Positions 16,459-24,634 are shown, numbered from the stretch's first letter. The stretch is 64,000 nucleotides of DNA from Amycolatopsis rubida (GCF_900115345.1 NZ_FOWC01000012.1:174050-238049), one strand, 5' to 3'. The notes: a model not told the origin generated them from the sequence alone. A program made the numbers and translations.

Positions 16459-17745
16459 TCAGGCCTTCGCCGCGGCGGCCCGCATCGCCGACGTGATCAC
16501 CGCCAGGTCCGCGTCAGTGCTGATGTACGGCGGCATCGCGTAGATCAAATCCCGGAACGGCCGCAGCCACGCGCCCTCGGCCGTCACTACTTCGGTCGCG
16601 ACGCCCATGTCCGCCTCGTGATCCAGCTGCAGCACGCCGATCGCGCCCAGCACCCGCACGTCCACGACGTGCGGCAGCTCCCGAGCCGGTTCGAGCCCTT
16701 GCCGCAGCGCGGTTTCGATCCGGGCGACGTCGGCCTGCCATCGGCCTTCGGCCAGCAAGCCGAGCGAGGCGTTGGCGACCGCCGAAGCCAGCGGATTCCC
16801 CATGAACGTCGGGCCGTGCGCGAGCACCGGAAGTTCGCCGCGGCTGATGCCGCCGGCGATTTCGGGCGTGCACAGCGCGGCGGCCATCGTGAGGTAGCCG
16901 CCGGTGAGCGCCTTGCCGACGCACAGCACGTCGGGCGTCACGCCGGCGTGCTCGGCCGCGAAAAGCCTTCCAGTACGGCCGAATCCCGTCGCGATCTCGT
17001 CGAACACCAGCAGCACGTCGTGTTCCCGGGTCAGCTCGCGCAGCGCGCGCAGGTAACCGGGATGGTGGAACCGCATGCCGCCCGCGCCTTGCACCACTGG
17101 TTCCACGATCACCGCGGCCACTTCGTCCGCGTGCTGCCCGATCGCCTTCGCCAATTCGTCCACATAGGACTGATCGACCGGAGTGCCGAACCCGGACGGC
17201 GGCGCGGGCACGAAAACCTGCTCCGGCAGCACTCCGCGCCACAGCGAATGCATGCCGCCGTCGGGATCGCAGACGCTCATCGGCGTGAACGTGTCGCCGT
17301 GGTAGCCGCCGCGCCAGGTCAGCAGCCGGTGTTTGCCGGGCAGCCCGCGGGAACGCTGGTACTGCAGGCACATTTTCACCGCGACCTCGACCGAAACCGA
17401 GCCCGAATCGCACAGGAACACGTGCTCGAGCCCGTCCGGGGTCATCTCGACCAGCCGCTTCGCGAGCGTGATCGCCGGTTCGTGGGTGAGCCCGCCGAAC
17501 ATCACGTGGCTCATCCGCCCGGCCTGCTCCCGCAACGCGGTGTCGAGCACCGGGTTCCGGTAGCCGTGCACCGCCGCCCACCAGGACGACATGCCGTCGA
17601 CCAGTTCCCGTCCGTCGGCGAGCTTCAACCGCACCCCGCTCGCCTCTTCCACGAGCAGGGGCGGCACCCGGCCCGGCATCGGCGCGTAGGGATGCCACAC
17701 GTGCGCGGCGTCGAGGGCGAGGAGATCGGCAGCACTGGGTTCCAC
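16459..17745 (-). CDS. bioA: adenosylmethionine-8-amino-7-oxononanoate aminotransferase
   Basis: A 428-residue class III aminotransferase making 7,8-diaminopelargonate. Diagnostic segments are HVWHPYAPM near the N-terminus, SSWWAAVHGYRNP, WRGGYHGDTFTPMSV, the PLP-phenol Asp in LLVFDEIATGFGRTG, and the Schiff-base Lys in CVGKALTGGYL. Length and motifs are normal for BioA. GTG 17745 lies 6 nt after a TAGGGT box (17757-17752), so translation is probably leaderless from its own promoter in the 45-nt gap after the P450. Confidence 0.95.
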   Translation of the reverse strand: MEPSAADLLALDAAHVWHPYAPMPGRVPPLLVEEASGVRLKLADGRELVDGMSSWWAAVHGYRNPVLDTALREQAGRMSHVMFGGLTHEPAITLAKRLVEMTPDGLEHVFLCDSGSVSVEVAVKMCLQYQRSRGLPGKHRLLTWRGGYHGDTFTPMSVCDPDGGMHSLWRGVLPEQVFVPAPPSGFGTPVDQSYVDELAKAIGQHADEVAAVIVEPVVQGAGGMRFHHPGYLRALRELTREHDVLLVFDEIATGFGRTGRLFAAEHAGVTPDVLCVGKALTGGYLTMAAALCTPEIAGGISRGELPVLAHGPTFMGNPLASAVANASLGLLAEGRWQADVARIETALRQGLEPARELPHVVDVRVLGAIGVLQLDHEADMGVATEVVTAEGAWLRPFRDLIYAMPPYISTDADLAVITSAMRAAAAKA

Positions 17746-17751
17746 CCGCCG

Positions 17752-17757
17752 ACCCTA
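17752..17757 (-). promoter_or_regulatory. -10 box for leaderless bioA transcript
   Basis: TAGGGT on the minus strand, 6 nt before GTG 17745. There is no Shine-Dalgarno sequence between them. Confidence 0.5.
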
Positions 17758-17790
17758 ACCGGGCGATGGGCGGAACCGCAGTGACCGCCG

Positions 17791-19020
17791 CTACGCCCCC
17801 TTCAGCCGCACCGGCAGCGCCAGCACACCGTGCACCAGCGAACTCGGCCGGTAGACGATGTCCCCGGCAGGCACGGCCAAGCTCAGCTCCGGAAACCGCG
17901 CCAGCAGCGAGCCCAGCGCGATTTGCGCCTCCAGCCGGGCCAGCGGCGCGCCGACGCAGTAGTGGATGCCGTGCCCGAACGCGAGATGCCCGCCCGGCGC
18001 TCGCGTGACGTCGAGCGTGTCCGGGTCGGGGAATTTCTCCGGGTCGCGGTTGGCCGACAGCAGCGAGATATGCATGAACTCGCCGGTCGGCACGGTGACG
18101 CCGCCCGCCTCGATCTCCTCGACCGTGTAGCGCAGCGTCGCGAAGTTGATCGGCCCGTCGAACCGGAGGAACTCCTCGACCGCACCCGGCAGCAAGCCCG
18201 GGTCGGCACGCAGTTTCTCCGCCTGCTCGGGCGCACGCAGCAACGCGAACGTGGCGTTGGCGATCAGGTTGACCGTCGTCTCGTGCCCGGCGACCAGCAG
18301 CAGGAACGCCATCGAGATCAGTTCGTCCTCGTCGAGCGAATCGCCTTCGTCGCTGGCGTGCACGAGGTCCGACAGCAGGTCTTCGGCCGGTTCGGCGCGC
18401 TTGCTCTCGACCAGCTGCCGCAGGTAGTTCTGCATGTCGCGCGCCGCCGCGGCTTGGCACTCCGGGTCCTCGGAGAACGACAGCAGCGTGTGCGACCAGG
18501 CAGTGAACTCGCCGCGGTCCTCGACCCGCACGCCGAGCAGTTCGCAAATGACGGTGATCGGCAACGGCTCGGCGAATGCCCGCACCAGGTCGACCTGCTC
18601 GTGCCGGGCCATCTCGGCCAGCAGCGAATCGGCGATCTCCTGGATCCGCGGCCGCAGCCGCGCGACGGTGCGAGCGGTGAACGCCTTGTTCACCAGCTTG
18701 CGGAGCCGGGTGTGGACCGGCGGGTCGCTGTTGAGCATGTGCCGGGTGAGCAGGTTGCCGAAGTCCGGCCCCTGGACCTCCTGGCCGGCCTTCGCCGCGT
18801 ACACCCGCTGCACGTCGGCACTGTCCTTGCTGACCCGGGGATCGTTGAGCAGCTCGCGCGCCTGCTCGTATCCGCTGACCAGGTAGGACGGGATTCCGCG
18901 GCGGGTGGTCATCGGGCACACCGCGCCGGACTCGCGCCGCTGTGCGAGCCATTCGTGCGGATGCTGCCAGAATTCCTCGTCCGCGTAAGGGATTTCCTCG
19001 GTTTGTTCGTCGACGCTCAC
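17791..19020 (-). CDS. cytochrome P450 monooxygenase
   Basis: A 409-residue class I bacterial P450. The I-helix motif is AGHETTVNL, ExxR occurs in EEFLR, and the haem-Cys loop reads FGHGIHYCVGAPLARLE. The HMLNSDPPVHTRLRKLVNKA segment is typical of actinomycete CYP107/CYP105-like enzymes. GTG 19020 (start VSVDEQTEEI) is preceded by AGGGGGCC; an open frame upstream belongs to a different, broken gene. No ferredoxin gene is adjacent, so the redox partner is elsewhere. The substrate is unknown, and no biosynthetic cluster surrounds it. Confidence 0.93.
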   Translation of the reverse strand: MSVDEQTEEIPYADEEFWQHPHEWLAQRRESGAVCPMTTRRGIPSYLVSGYEQARELLNDPRVSKDSADVQRVYAAKAGQEVQGPDFGNLLTRHMLNSDPPVHTRLRKLVNKAFTARTVARLRPRIQEIADSLLAEMARHEQVDLVRAFAEPLPITVICELLGVRVEDRGEFTAWSHTLLSFSEDPECQAAAARDMQNYLRQLVESKRAEPAEDLLSDLVHASDEGDSLDEDELISMAFLLLVAGHETTVNLIANATFALLRAPEQAEKLRADPGLLPGAVEEFLRFDGPINFATLRYTVEEIEAGGVTVPTGEFMHISLLSANRDPEKFPDPDTLDVTRAPGGHLAFGHGIHYCVGAPLARLEAQIALGSLLARFPELSLAVPAGDIVYRPSSLVHGVLALPVRLKGA

Positions 19021-19045
19021 TGCTGAGGCCCCCTGGGCAGTTCGG

Positions 19046-19323
19046 TCAGCGTTCGGCCAATGCCGCCTCGACGCGCTCGACCACTGGTTTCCAATATGCC
19101 CGCTGCCCGGCCTTTTCCGCCACGTCCGCGAGCCGCTCCCGGCGATCTTGCGCGTGCTGCGCTTGCCGAGATCCGCGACCTCGAGTTCCAGCGAGGAATC
19201 GTGATCCCAGTCCGTCGGACGCCAGGTGCCGTGTTCGGTCTCGTATCCGGCCCCGCGTTCGCGTGGCAGCTCGACGCCGGGGCCGGGCCAGATCTCCATC
19301 CCGTCCCCACCAGGAACCTCCAC
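19046..19323 (-). pseudogene. frameshifted small gene of unknown family
   Basis: Two adjacent minus-strand frames have the codon bias of real genes and join naturally: one ends ...DLGKRSTRKIA and the next continues RERLADVAEKAGQRAYWKP... to a stop at 19046. A single base missing in the CCCGGC stretch at about 19138-19143 explains the break. The first frame starts at GTG 19323 (EVPGGDGMEIWPGPGVELP), though similar coding signal extends further upstream. The restored product would be about 93 residues or longer, without recognised domains. It may be a true frameshift or a sequencing error. Confidence 0.5.
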
Positions 19324-19459
19324 ACCCGGCTGCCCGGGTACGGCATCGTGCGGGCAACGGCTGTCTCCCCACCACTCCGCCCGGTCTTGCCCTCCTCGCC
19401 GGCCATGCCGCCATCAGGGCATCGGGGACCGGCGGAAACCGGTGCGGGATCATGCGATC

Positions 19460-20074
19460 GTGCGCTACCGCCCCATCTCCCCCGACGCCCTCGCCGCCGA
19501 GCTGACCGAGCGCGTCGACGCGCTCGCCCACCGCGGGCGAATCGCCGTCGCCCTCGACGGAGCAGCCGGAACCGGCCCGCTCGCGGAGGCCTTGACCGAC
19601 CCGCTGAAGCTGCTCGGCCGGGCCGTACTGCACGTGCCCGCCGCCGGTTTTCTGCGACCAGCGTCACTCCGTTTCGAGCACGGGAGACAGAATCCGGACG
19701 CCCGGTATGCCGAGTGGCTCGATTCAGGCGGTCTGCGCCGGGAAGTCCTGGACCCGCTCGCCGACGACGGAAGCGGCGAAGTGCTGCCCGCGCTGTGGGA
19801 CGCCGAACGCGACCGCGCGACCAGGCTGCCGCGCGTCCCGGTCCCGGACCGGGGCGTCGTCCTGGTCGACGGAGAGTTCTTGCTGGGCGCGGGATTGGCG
19901 TTCGATTTCGTGGTGCATTTGTGGCTTTCGCCGGGCGCGCTGCGCCGCCGCGTGTCCGAGGAATGGGCGCTGCCCGCCTACGAACGCTACGAGAACGAAG
20001 TCGATCCGAGTGCCCTCGCGGACGTCGTGGTCCGCGTGGACGACCCGCGCCACCCGGCGATCTACGAACCCTGA
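19460..20074 (+). CDS. uridine/nucleoside kinase-like protein lacking the P-loop lysine
   Basis: About 204 residues resembling actinobacterial uridine-kinase-like proteins: VALDGAAGTG at the P-loop position (residues 30-40), then RYAEWLDSGGLRREVLDPL, VLPALWDAERDR, GVVLVDGEFLLG and LWLSPGALRRRV. The P-loop consensus GxxxxGK[ST] reads GAAGTGPL here, so the catalytic Lys and Ser/Thr are absent. ATP-dependent kinase activity is therefore doubtful. GTG 19460 is chosen because upstream sequence overlaps the divergent broken gene. The stop is only 6 nt from the convergent pimB stop. Confidence 0.75.
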   Translation: MRYRPISPDALAAELTERVDALAHRGRIAVALDGAAGTGPLAEALTDPLKLLGRAVLHVPAAGFLRPASLRFEHGRQNPDARYAEWLDSGGLRREVLDPLADDGSGEVLPALWDAERDRATRLPRVPVPDRGVVLVDGEFLLGAGLAFDFVVHLWLSPGALRRRVSEEWALPAYERYENEVDPSALADVVVRVDDPRHPAIYEP

Positions 20075-20080
20075 GCCGGG

Positions 20081-21238
20081 TCAGCGCACCGCTGCCACCG
20101 GATCGCCGTCCAGGAGCGTCGAGAGGCGTTGCGCCATCGTGTCCCAGCGCCAGTTCTCGGCGACCCACGAACGGCCCGCCTCGCCCATCCTGCGGGCGCG
20201 GACCGGGTCGGAGAGCAGGGCCGCCAGAGTCTCCGCGAGCTGGCCCGGGTCGCGGCCGTCGACCACGTGCCCGGTCACCTCGTCCAGCACCGCCTCCGGC
20301 GCCCCGCCGGACGTGCCCGCGACCACCGGCAGCCCGGTCGCGGACGCCTCCAGGTAGACGATGCCGAGCCCTTCCACGTCGAGCCCCTTGCCGCGCGTGC
20401 GGGCGGGCATCGCGAAGACGTCGCCCGCGTTGTAGTGCGCGGGCAGTTCCTCCCACGGGACCGAGCCGGTGAAGACCACGTCGTCGGCCACCCCCAGTGC
20501 CGCAGCCAGCTGGTTGAGGCGCTTGCGATCCGGACCGCCCCCGACGAGCAGCAACGCCGCGCCGGGCACGCGCTCGCGGATCGCGGGCAGCGCGGCGATC
20601 AGCATGTCCTGGCCCTTGCGCGGAACGAGCCGCGAAACGCACACGACGGTCGGTCGGTCGCCAAGCCCGTGCCGAGCCCGGATTTCCTCCCGGCCGACCG
20701 GGTCCGGCGCGAAAACCGTGGTGTCGACGCCGCTCGGCAGCATTTCCAGCCCAGCGTGCCGACCGAACGCGGCGGCGAACCGGTTGCGCGTGTACTTGCT
20801 GACGTACGTCACGACGTCGACCGTCTCGCCGATGCGCCGCAGAGCTTGCCGCGAGCCCGGCAGCATCGACCAGCCGACCTCGTGCCCGTGCGTGGACGCG
20901 ACGATCCGGCGCGCGCCGGCCTGCCGCAACGGATGGCCCAGCAGCGCGAGCGGAGCGGCCGCGCCGAACCAGACGGCCTCGCAGCCGCGGGCGCGCATGA
21001 TCTGCTTCGCGCGCCGCAGGACGTCGGGCGTGGGCAGCATCAGCGAGGTCGGATGGCGTACCACCTCGAACGGCGCGGCCGCGTCGAACTCGACGTGCGA
21101 GCCGCTGCTGCGTTCCCAGGACGGCGCGTAGACGACGAGGTCGTCCGCGGGCAGCCGGGTGGCCAGCGAATTGAGGTAATTCTGGATGCCCCCGGGGCGC
21201 GGCGGGAAGTCGTTCGTCACGAGCAGGGTCCTCAGCAC
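20081..21238 (-). CDS. pimB: GDP-mannose-dependent mannosyltransferase (PimB'-type, GT4)
   Basis: A 385-residue GT-B glycosyltransferase. The N-terminal segment VTNDFPPRPGGIQNYL, STHGHEVGWSMLPGSRQALR, CVSRLVPRKGQDMLI, LLVGGGPDRKRL and FAMPARTRGKGLDVEGLGIV (with the donor-binding Glu nearby) match mycobacterial PimB' (Rv2188c) closely, as I recall it. PimB' adds the second mannose to phosphatidylinositol mannoside at the cytoplasmic face. The start GTG 21238 is 6 nt after TAGCCT (21250-21245), a leaderless layout. The two neighbours further left are the kinase-like gene and, to the right, a broken esterase. Confidence 0.92.
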   Translation of the reverse strand: MLRTLLVTNDFPPRPGGIQNYLNSLATRLPADDLVVYAPSWERSSGSHVEFDAAAPFEVVRHPTSLMLPTPDVLRRAKQIMRARGCEAVWFGAAAPLALLGHPLRQAGARRIVASTHGHEVGWSMLPGSRQALRRIGETVDVVTYVSKYTRNRFAAAFGRHAGLEMLPSGVDTTVFAPDPVGREEIRARHGLGDRPTVVCVSRLVPRKGQDMLIAALPAIRERVPGAALLLVGGGPDRKRLNQLAAALGVADDVVFTGSVPWEELPAHYNAGDVFAMPARTRGKGLDVEGLGIVYLEASATGLPVVAGTSGGAPEAVLDEVTGHVVDGRDPGQLAETLAALLSDPVRARRMGEAGRSWVAENWRWDTMAQRLSTLLDGDPVAAVR

Positions 21239-21244
21239 CCCCGC

Positions 21245-21250
21245 AGGCTA
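21245..21250 (-). promoter_or_regulatory. -10 box for leaderless pimB transcript
   Basis: TAGCCT on the minus strand ends 6 nt before the pimB GTG, with no ribosome site between. Confidence 0.45.
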
Positions 21251-21514
21251 CCGACGAGCAGCCGCGCGGGGCCGCCCCGGTGAAGCGGGAACGTCCAGCC
21301 GGCTTCTTCAGCTCCCGAACGCCCACGCCACCCTCAGCGGGAACTCTTCCCGCCGGAACGGACCCCCGTGCGATCCGGCTCGCTCGGTCACGACGACGCC
21401 TGCCCCGGCCTCGCACGGTACGTCCGCCCACCGGATCGCGTTCCGGAGGAAGAACGGTTCCCGCGCACCGGCGCGACGTACCGCGCGGAAGCGAACCCGG
21501 CAGGTCAGCAGGCG

Positions 21515-21569
21515 GTCGATAACCCCTCCGGGCGAGGAGCGTCGATAACCCCCCCTCCGGGCGAGGAGC
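21515..21569. repeat. tandem duplication with C-run length change
   Basis: GTCGATAACC...GGGCGAGGAGC occurs twice in tandem: 26 nt at 21515-21540 and 29 nt at 21541-21569. The second copy differs by three extra Cs (run of 7 rather than 4). It lies inside the broken esterase. Confidence 0.75.
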
Positions 21570-21630
21570 ACAGAACCGTGCCGTAGACGTCCGGATGCCG
21601 AAGCCCCATCGCCAGCGCCAGCTCTCCGCT

Positions 21631-21682
21631 CGCCGAGACACCCTCGCCGAGACACCGCCGAGACACCCTCGCCGAGACACCG
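21631..21682. repeat. tandem CGCCGAGACACC repeats
   Basis: Four copies of (C)GCCGAGACACC, some separated by CT, sit where the esterase nucleophile-elbow codons should be. This looks like replication slippage in a non-functional gene. Confidence 0.75.
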
Positions 21683-22103
21683 CAGTGCGCTCGGCGGGCA
21701 GCGCGACTCCGCATCGCGATCGCACCCACCGGCCGAGATCCGCACGGAAGAATCTCTCGTGCGCCGAAACCGCTCCGGATCGAATCCCGGCGAGTACTCG
21801 TGGAGCCGGGAGGTCATCGGCCAGGCAGTGAGCGCCGACGATCATCGTGGGCGGCGCATCGGCGGTCTTGAGATCGCTGCCCCCTGCGAGATCAGCTCGC
21901 CGTCGCCGGCGAACACGGCCGCGTCGGGCCGACCCGCCGGAACGTAGACCGTGACCTGGCGACCGCGGTCGTACGCGAAGGTCTCGGTCACCAGCTCGCC
22001 CGCGAGCGGCATCGTCGGCTCCTCCGGTCAAGCGCTCCCGTGAACGACATCGGGGCGGTGCCGCGCAATGCGGCACCGCCCCGATGGAAGCGAGAACGTC
22101 CGG

Positions 22104-23165
22104 TCAGGCGACCCGGCGCGCGCCCACGTACTGGCTCTGCAGCGGCGAGATCTTGACGACGTCGCCGGTGGTCGGCGCGTGCACCATCATCCCGTTGCCG
22201 ATGTACATGCCCACATGCGAAACCGGCGAGTAGTAGAACACCAGGTCGCCGGGCTGCAGCTGGCTGCGCGGAACCGGCGTTCCAGTGGTGCTCTGCTCGC
22301 GGCTCGAACGCGGCAGCGAGACGCCGGCCTGCTTGTAGGCCCACTGCATCAGGCCCGAGCAGTCGTACGAGCTCGGCCCGGTGGCGCCCCATTCGTAGGG
22401 CTTGCCCCGCTGGCTCAGCGCGGCCTGGACCGCGGCCGCCGCGGCCGGGCCCGCGTTCGCGAGGTCCACCGAGATGTCGCCGCCGGTGTCCTTCTGCGCG
22501 TTGCGGTCGGCCTGGCTCAGCGCCGACGAGGTCTTCTTCAGCTCGGCGACCTGGTCGTCGAGCGTCTTCTTCTTGGCCGTGATGTCCTCGGTCAGCTTCG
22601 CCGCCGCGTCGCGCGCCGCGGTGGCCCGCTGCGCGGCGTCGGAGGCCAGCTTCTCGGCGGACTTGGCCTGGTCGACCGCGCCCTGGAGCTTCTCCAGCGC
22701 GGCGGCCTTCTGCGACGCGATCTGGTCCAGCGCCGACGACCGGTCGAGGAACTCCTGCGTCGACGTGCCCGCCAGCAGCGCGGACAGCTTGTTCATCTGC
22801 ACGCCGGACAGGAACGACGCGTTCGCGAACTTGTCGACGTCGACCTTGTACTTCTTTTCGTTCTCGGCCGCCTGCGCGGAGAGGTTGTGGGCGTTGCCCA
22901 CGTCTCCGTTGGCCTTGTCGAGGTCGCCCTGGCGGGCGGTGAGGTCGTCCTTGGCTTTGAGGAGGTCCTCGTTCGCCTTCTCCGCCTGCGCCGCGAGGTC
23001 GCGGTACTTGGCGAGAGCGTCCGAACCGGAGTCCGGCGGGGCCTGGAGGACGGGGAGGGGGGAAGCGGCTGCGGTGCCCACTGGCTGCGCCACGGTGACT
23101 ACTGCGATCACCGAGGCAGCCGCGAGGGCGCCTGACACCACGCGCTTGACTGGATGCGACTGCAC
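22104..23165 (-). CDS. secreted NlpC/P60 peptidoglycan endopeptidase (RipC-like)
   Basis: A 353-residue protein with an N-terminal signal peptide (residues 1-35, VVSGALAAASVIAVVTVAQP), a long coiled-coil region (about 45-235), and a C-terminal NlpC/P60 domain. The catalytic Cys is in YDCSGLMQWAYK and the His in SHVGMYIGNGMMVHAP. It would cut D-Glu/meso-DAP stem-peptide bonds, with the coiled coil binding an FtsEX-type activator as in mycobacterial RipC. Its place beside pimB mirrors Rv2190c/Rv2188c. The long upstream leader may contain a c-di-AMP riboswitch. Confidence 0.93.
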   Translation of the reverse strand: MQSHPVKRVVSGALAAASVIAVVTVAQPVGTAAASPLPVLQAPPDSGSDALAKYRDLAAQAEKANEDLLKAKDDLTARQGDLDKANGDVGNAHNLSAQAAENEKKYKVDVDKFANASFLSGVQMNKLSALLAGTSTQEFLDRSSALDQIASQKAAALEKLQGAVDQAKSAEKLASDAAQRATAARDAAAKLTEDITAKKKTLDDQVAELKKTSSALSQADRNAQKDTGGDISVDLANAGPAAAAAVQAALSQRGKPYEWGATGPSSYDCSGLMQWAYKQAGVSLPRSSREQSTTGTPVPRSQLQPGDLVFYYSPVSHVGMYIGNGMMVHAPTTGDVVKISPLQSQYVGARRVA

Positions 23166-23174
23166 GGCCGCGCG

Positions 23175-23340
23175 GGTCTCCTTTGCTCGTCGGGCCGCCG
23201 TGGCCGGAACCCCGGCGCGGAAGAGGTCGGGGGCCCTCTTCGCGCACGCTGCCCGTCCGCGTTCCGGCCGTCATGTGCCACAACAGCATTCCCGCGCACG
23301 GTGGTTGGTTCCGGTCCTGACTCCCCGACAAAGCCGAACC
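23175..23340 (-). promoter_or_regulatory. candidate ydaO-type (c-di-AMP) riboswitch in the NlpC/P60 leader
   Basis: The 428-bp gap upstream of the NlpC/P60 gene holds no supported gene. On the minus strand it contains a GC-rich structured stretch with pieces reminiscent of actinobacterial ydaO leaders: GTCGGGGAGTCAGGACCGGA, AACCAACCACC, GCGCGGGAATGC, and later GCCGGAACGCGGACGGGCAG. AGCAAAGGAG lies about 15 nt before the start codon. ydaO riboswitches commonly precede cell-wall hydrolase genes in actinobacteria. The match is by eye, and no covariance search was possible. Confidence 0.4.
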
Positions 23341-23345
23341 GGCGG

Positions 23346-23593
23346 CGATCCCGCGTCGCCGTCGTCCGACAGCTGACTGGCGCGAGATCTCGGCCAGGTT
23401 ACGAAAAGACCGTCGGCGCGTCCACCGGGCCCCCCGTAAAAACTCTCCGTAGTCCGGCGAAACACCATCGGACCAGCAAGGCAGTTACACGTGACTTAGG
23501 TCACACGCTCTGGCAGCACAAAAGACCTCTTCGACTACTTACCGTTCACCGCACCGAGGCGACCGCTCGGCGAGCCAGTGTCACCCACTGGTG
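23346..23593. other. intergenic stretch without recognised gene
   Basis: The remainder of the gap between the NlpC/P60 leader and the end of the repeat protein. It is less GC-rich than the surroundings around 23470-23530 (for example GTGACTTAGGTCAC, a near-palindrome) and probably includes the NlpC/P60 promoter. I see no supported coding sequence. Confidence 0.4.
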
Positions 23594-24523
23594 TCACGCC
23601 GACCTACTGTCGGTCTCCGGAACCAGACGCAGCCGCGGCACCATCCCCGCCTCGGCGAGCGCGTCGACAGCCCGCCGTTCGGCCGCGTCCCAGACAAGGC
23701 CGACCGGCGGCCCGAGCAGCACACTGACCACACAATCGGCACACGCCGCCCCGCGCACCGCACACCGGTCGCAGTCGACGACGAACGTGTCGATGTCCTC
23801 CACCGCGACGTCCACCGCGCCGGCTGGACGCCGCTCTTCCTGGCGGGAGGCACCAGGTTTCGCCCACTTCGCGCTCGGGTGCCGCCGCGCCGAGCGCCGC
23901 CGACTGCCAGCTTCCGCACACTCGCCTTCGCCGGTAGCCGCGGCAGCAGCGCTCCCGCCAGCACCCGGCGAACCGCCGCTTTCCCGGCGCGCCTCCAGAT
24001 CCCGGTCCCGCGCCTGGCCCGTGGCCGGACTCACCCCAGTGGCAAGACTCACCGCCGGACCCGCCCCGCCCGGGTGACCGGCCCGGTCCGGCGGGCTGGA
24101 CCGTTCAGCCATCCTGCCAGCCCGGCAGTCCGGCGGCCCAGAACGCTCAGCCACCCCACCAGCCCCATGATCCAGCGGCCCGAACCATCCAGCCACCCCG
24201 CCAGCCCGACAGTCCGGCGGCTCAGAACGCTCAGCAGCCCCACCAGCCCGACAGTCCGGCGGCCCAGAACGCTCAGCCACCCCACCAGCCCCATGATCCA
24301 GCGGCCCGAACCATCCAACCGCCCCGCCAGCCCGACAGTCCGGCGGCCGAGAGCGCTCAACCGCCCGGCCATCGACACCGGCGTTCCGATCTCCCGGGCC
24401 CGCCGCACAGCCGACCCGATCCCCCGGCCCCGCCGCGAAGGGAACTCCCCCGCTGGCACCAGTCGCGTCTCCCGCACGCATGCCGGAACCGACCCCGAAC
24501 CGCTCCCGCTCGTTCTCGCCCAT
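23594..24523 (-). CDS. 14-residue-repeat protein with C-terminal four-Cys domain
   Basis: About 309 residues. Residues 1-54 are Gly-rich, and residues 55-150 are seven tandem units of about 14 residues of two types (AERSGPPDCRAGGA and AGWFGPLDHGAGGV). Residues 150-240 are low complexity (Ala, Gly, Arg). Residues 240-305 form a compact domain with CDRCAVRGAACADC (two CxxC-like pairs), then LLGPPVGLVWDAAERRAV and LAEAG. The C-terminal domain resembles a small stand-alone actinobacterial protein I cannot name. ATG 24523 is chosen because GGAGG lies 7 nt upstream; an earlier start is open. The repeats may be a recent expansion. Confidence 0.65.
   Translation of the reverse strand: MGENERERFGVGSGMRAGDATGASGGVPFAAGPGDRVGCAAGPGDRNAGVDGRAVERSRPPDCRAGGAVGWFGPLDHGAGGVAERSGPPDCRAGGAAERSEPPDCRAGGVAGWFGPLDHGAGGVAERSGPPDCRAGRMAERSSPPDRAGHPGGAGPAVSLATGVSPATGQARDRDLEARRESGGSPGAGGSAAAAATGEGECAEAGSRRRSARRHPSAKWAKPGASRQEERRPAGAVDVAVEDIDTFVVDCDRCAVRGAACADCVVSVLLGPPVGLVWDAAERRAVDALAEAGMVPRLRLVPETDSRSA
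24074..24361. repeat. tandem 42-nt coding repeats (seven units, two alternating types)
   Basis: Seven in-frame 42-nt units (the last slightly short) encode the ERSxPPDC and GWFGPLDH repeat types in the order A B A A B A A. Near-identity at DNA level between like units indicates recent duplication. Confidence 0.75.
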
Positions 24524-24634
24524 CGCCAGGCCTCCGTCCGTCCGCGAGGCCCCGGACCGGTTCCGGGAATCGCCTCGGGAACAAACGGTAGGAAGCACCA
24601 CCGACAATTTCCGGAGCCCGCACGTCGGGCAGGG

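Larger units (their letters stand above)
21308..22012 (-). pseudogene. decayed esterase (enterochelin-esterase-like alpha/beta hydrolase)
   Basis: Reading the minus strand and hopping frames reconstructs one esterase. The pieces in order are MPLAGELVTETFAYDRGRQ, ADAPPTMIVGAH, RLHEYSPGFDPERF, RADLGRWVRSRCGVALPAER, then ELALAMGLRHPDVYGTV and AREPFFLRNAIRWAD, GSHGGPFRREEFPLRVAWAF and stop. At least four frameshifts separate them. The region of the nucleophile elbow (expected GVSAGGE) is disrupted by tandem copies of a 12-14-nt sequence, and a second tandem duplication lies downstream. The gene cannot make an active enzyme. It shows decay between two well-conserved genes. Confidence 0.75.

Noticed and set aside
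21515..21682. Insertion-sequence ends
   Set aside because: The repeats are short tandem duplications in an esterase relic; no transposase frame or terminal inverted repeat was found.
19017..22076. A roughly 1,000-codon open frame on the minus strand spanning P450 leader, kinase, pimB and the broken esterase
   Set aside because: It is antisense or out of frame to clearly supported genes, has Arg/Gly-rich composition typical of shifted GC-rich frames, and only small segments (esterase pieces) look coding.
24074..24361. CRISPR-like array
   Set aside because: The repeats are directly adjacent 42-nt units in frame within a coding sequence, with no unique spacers.
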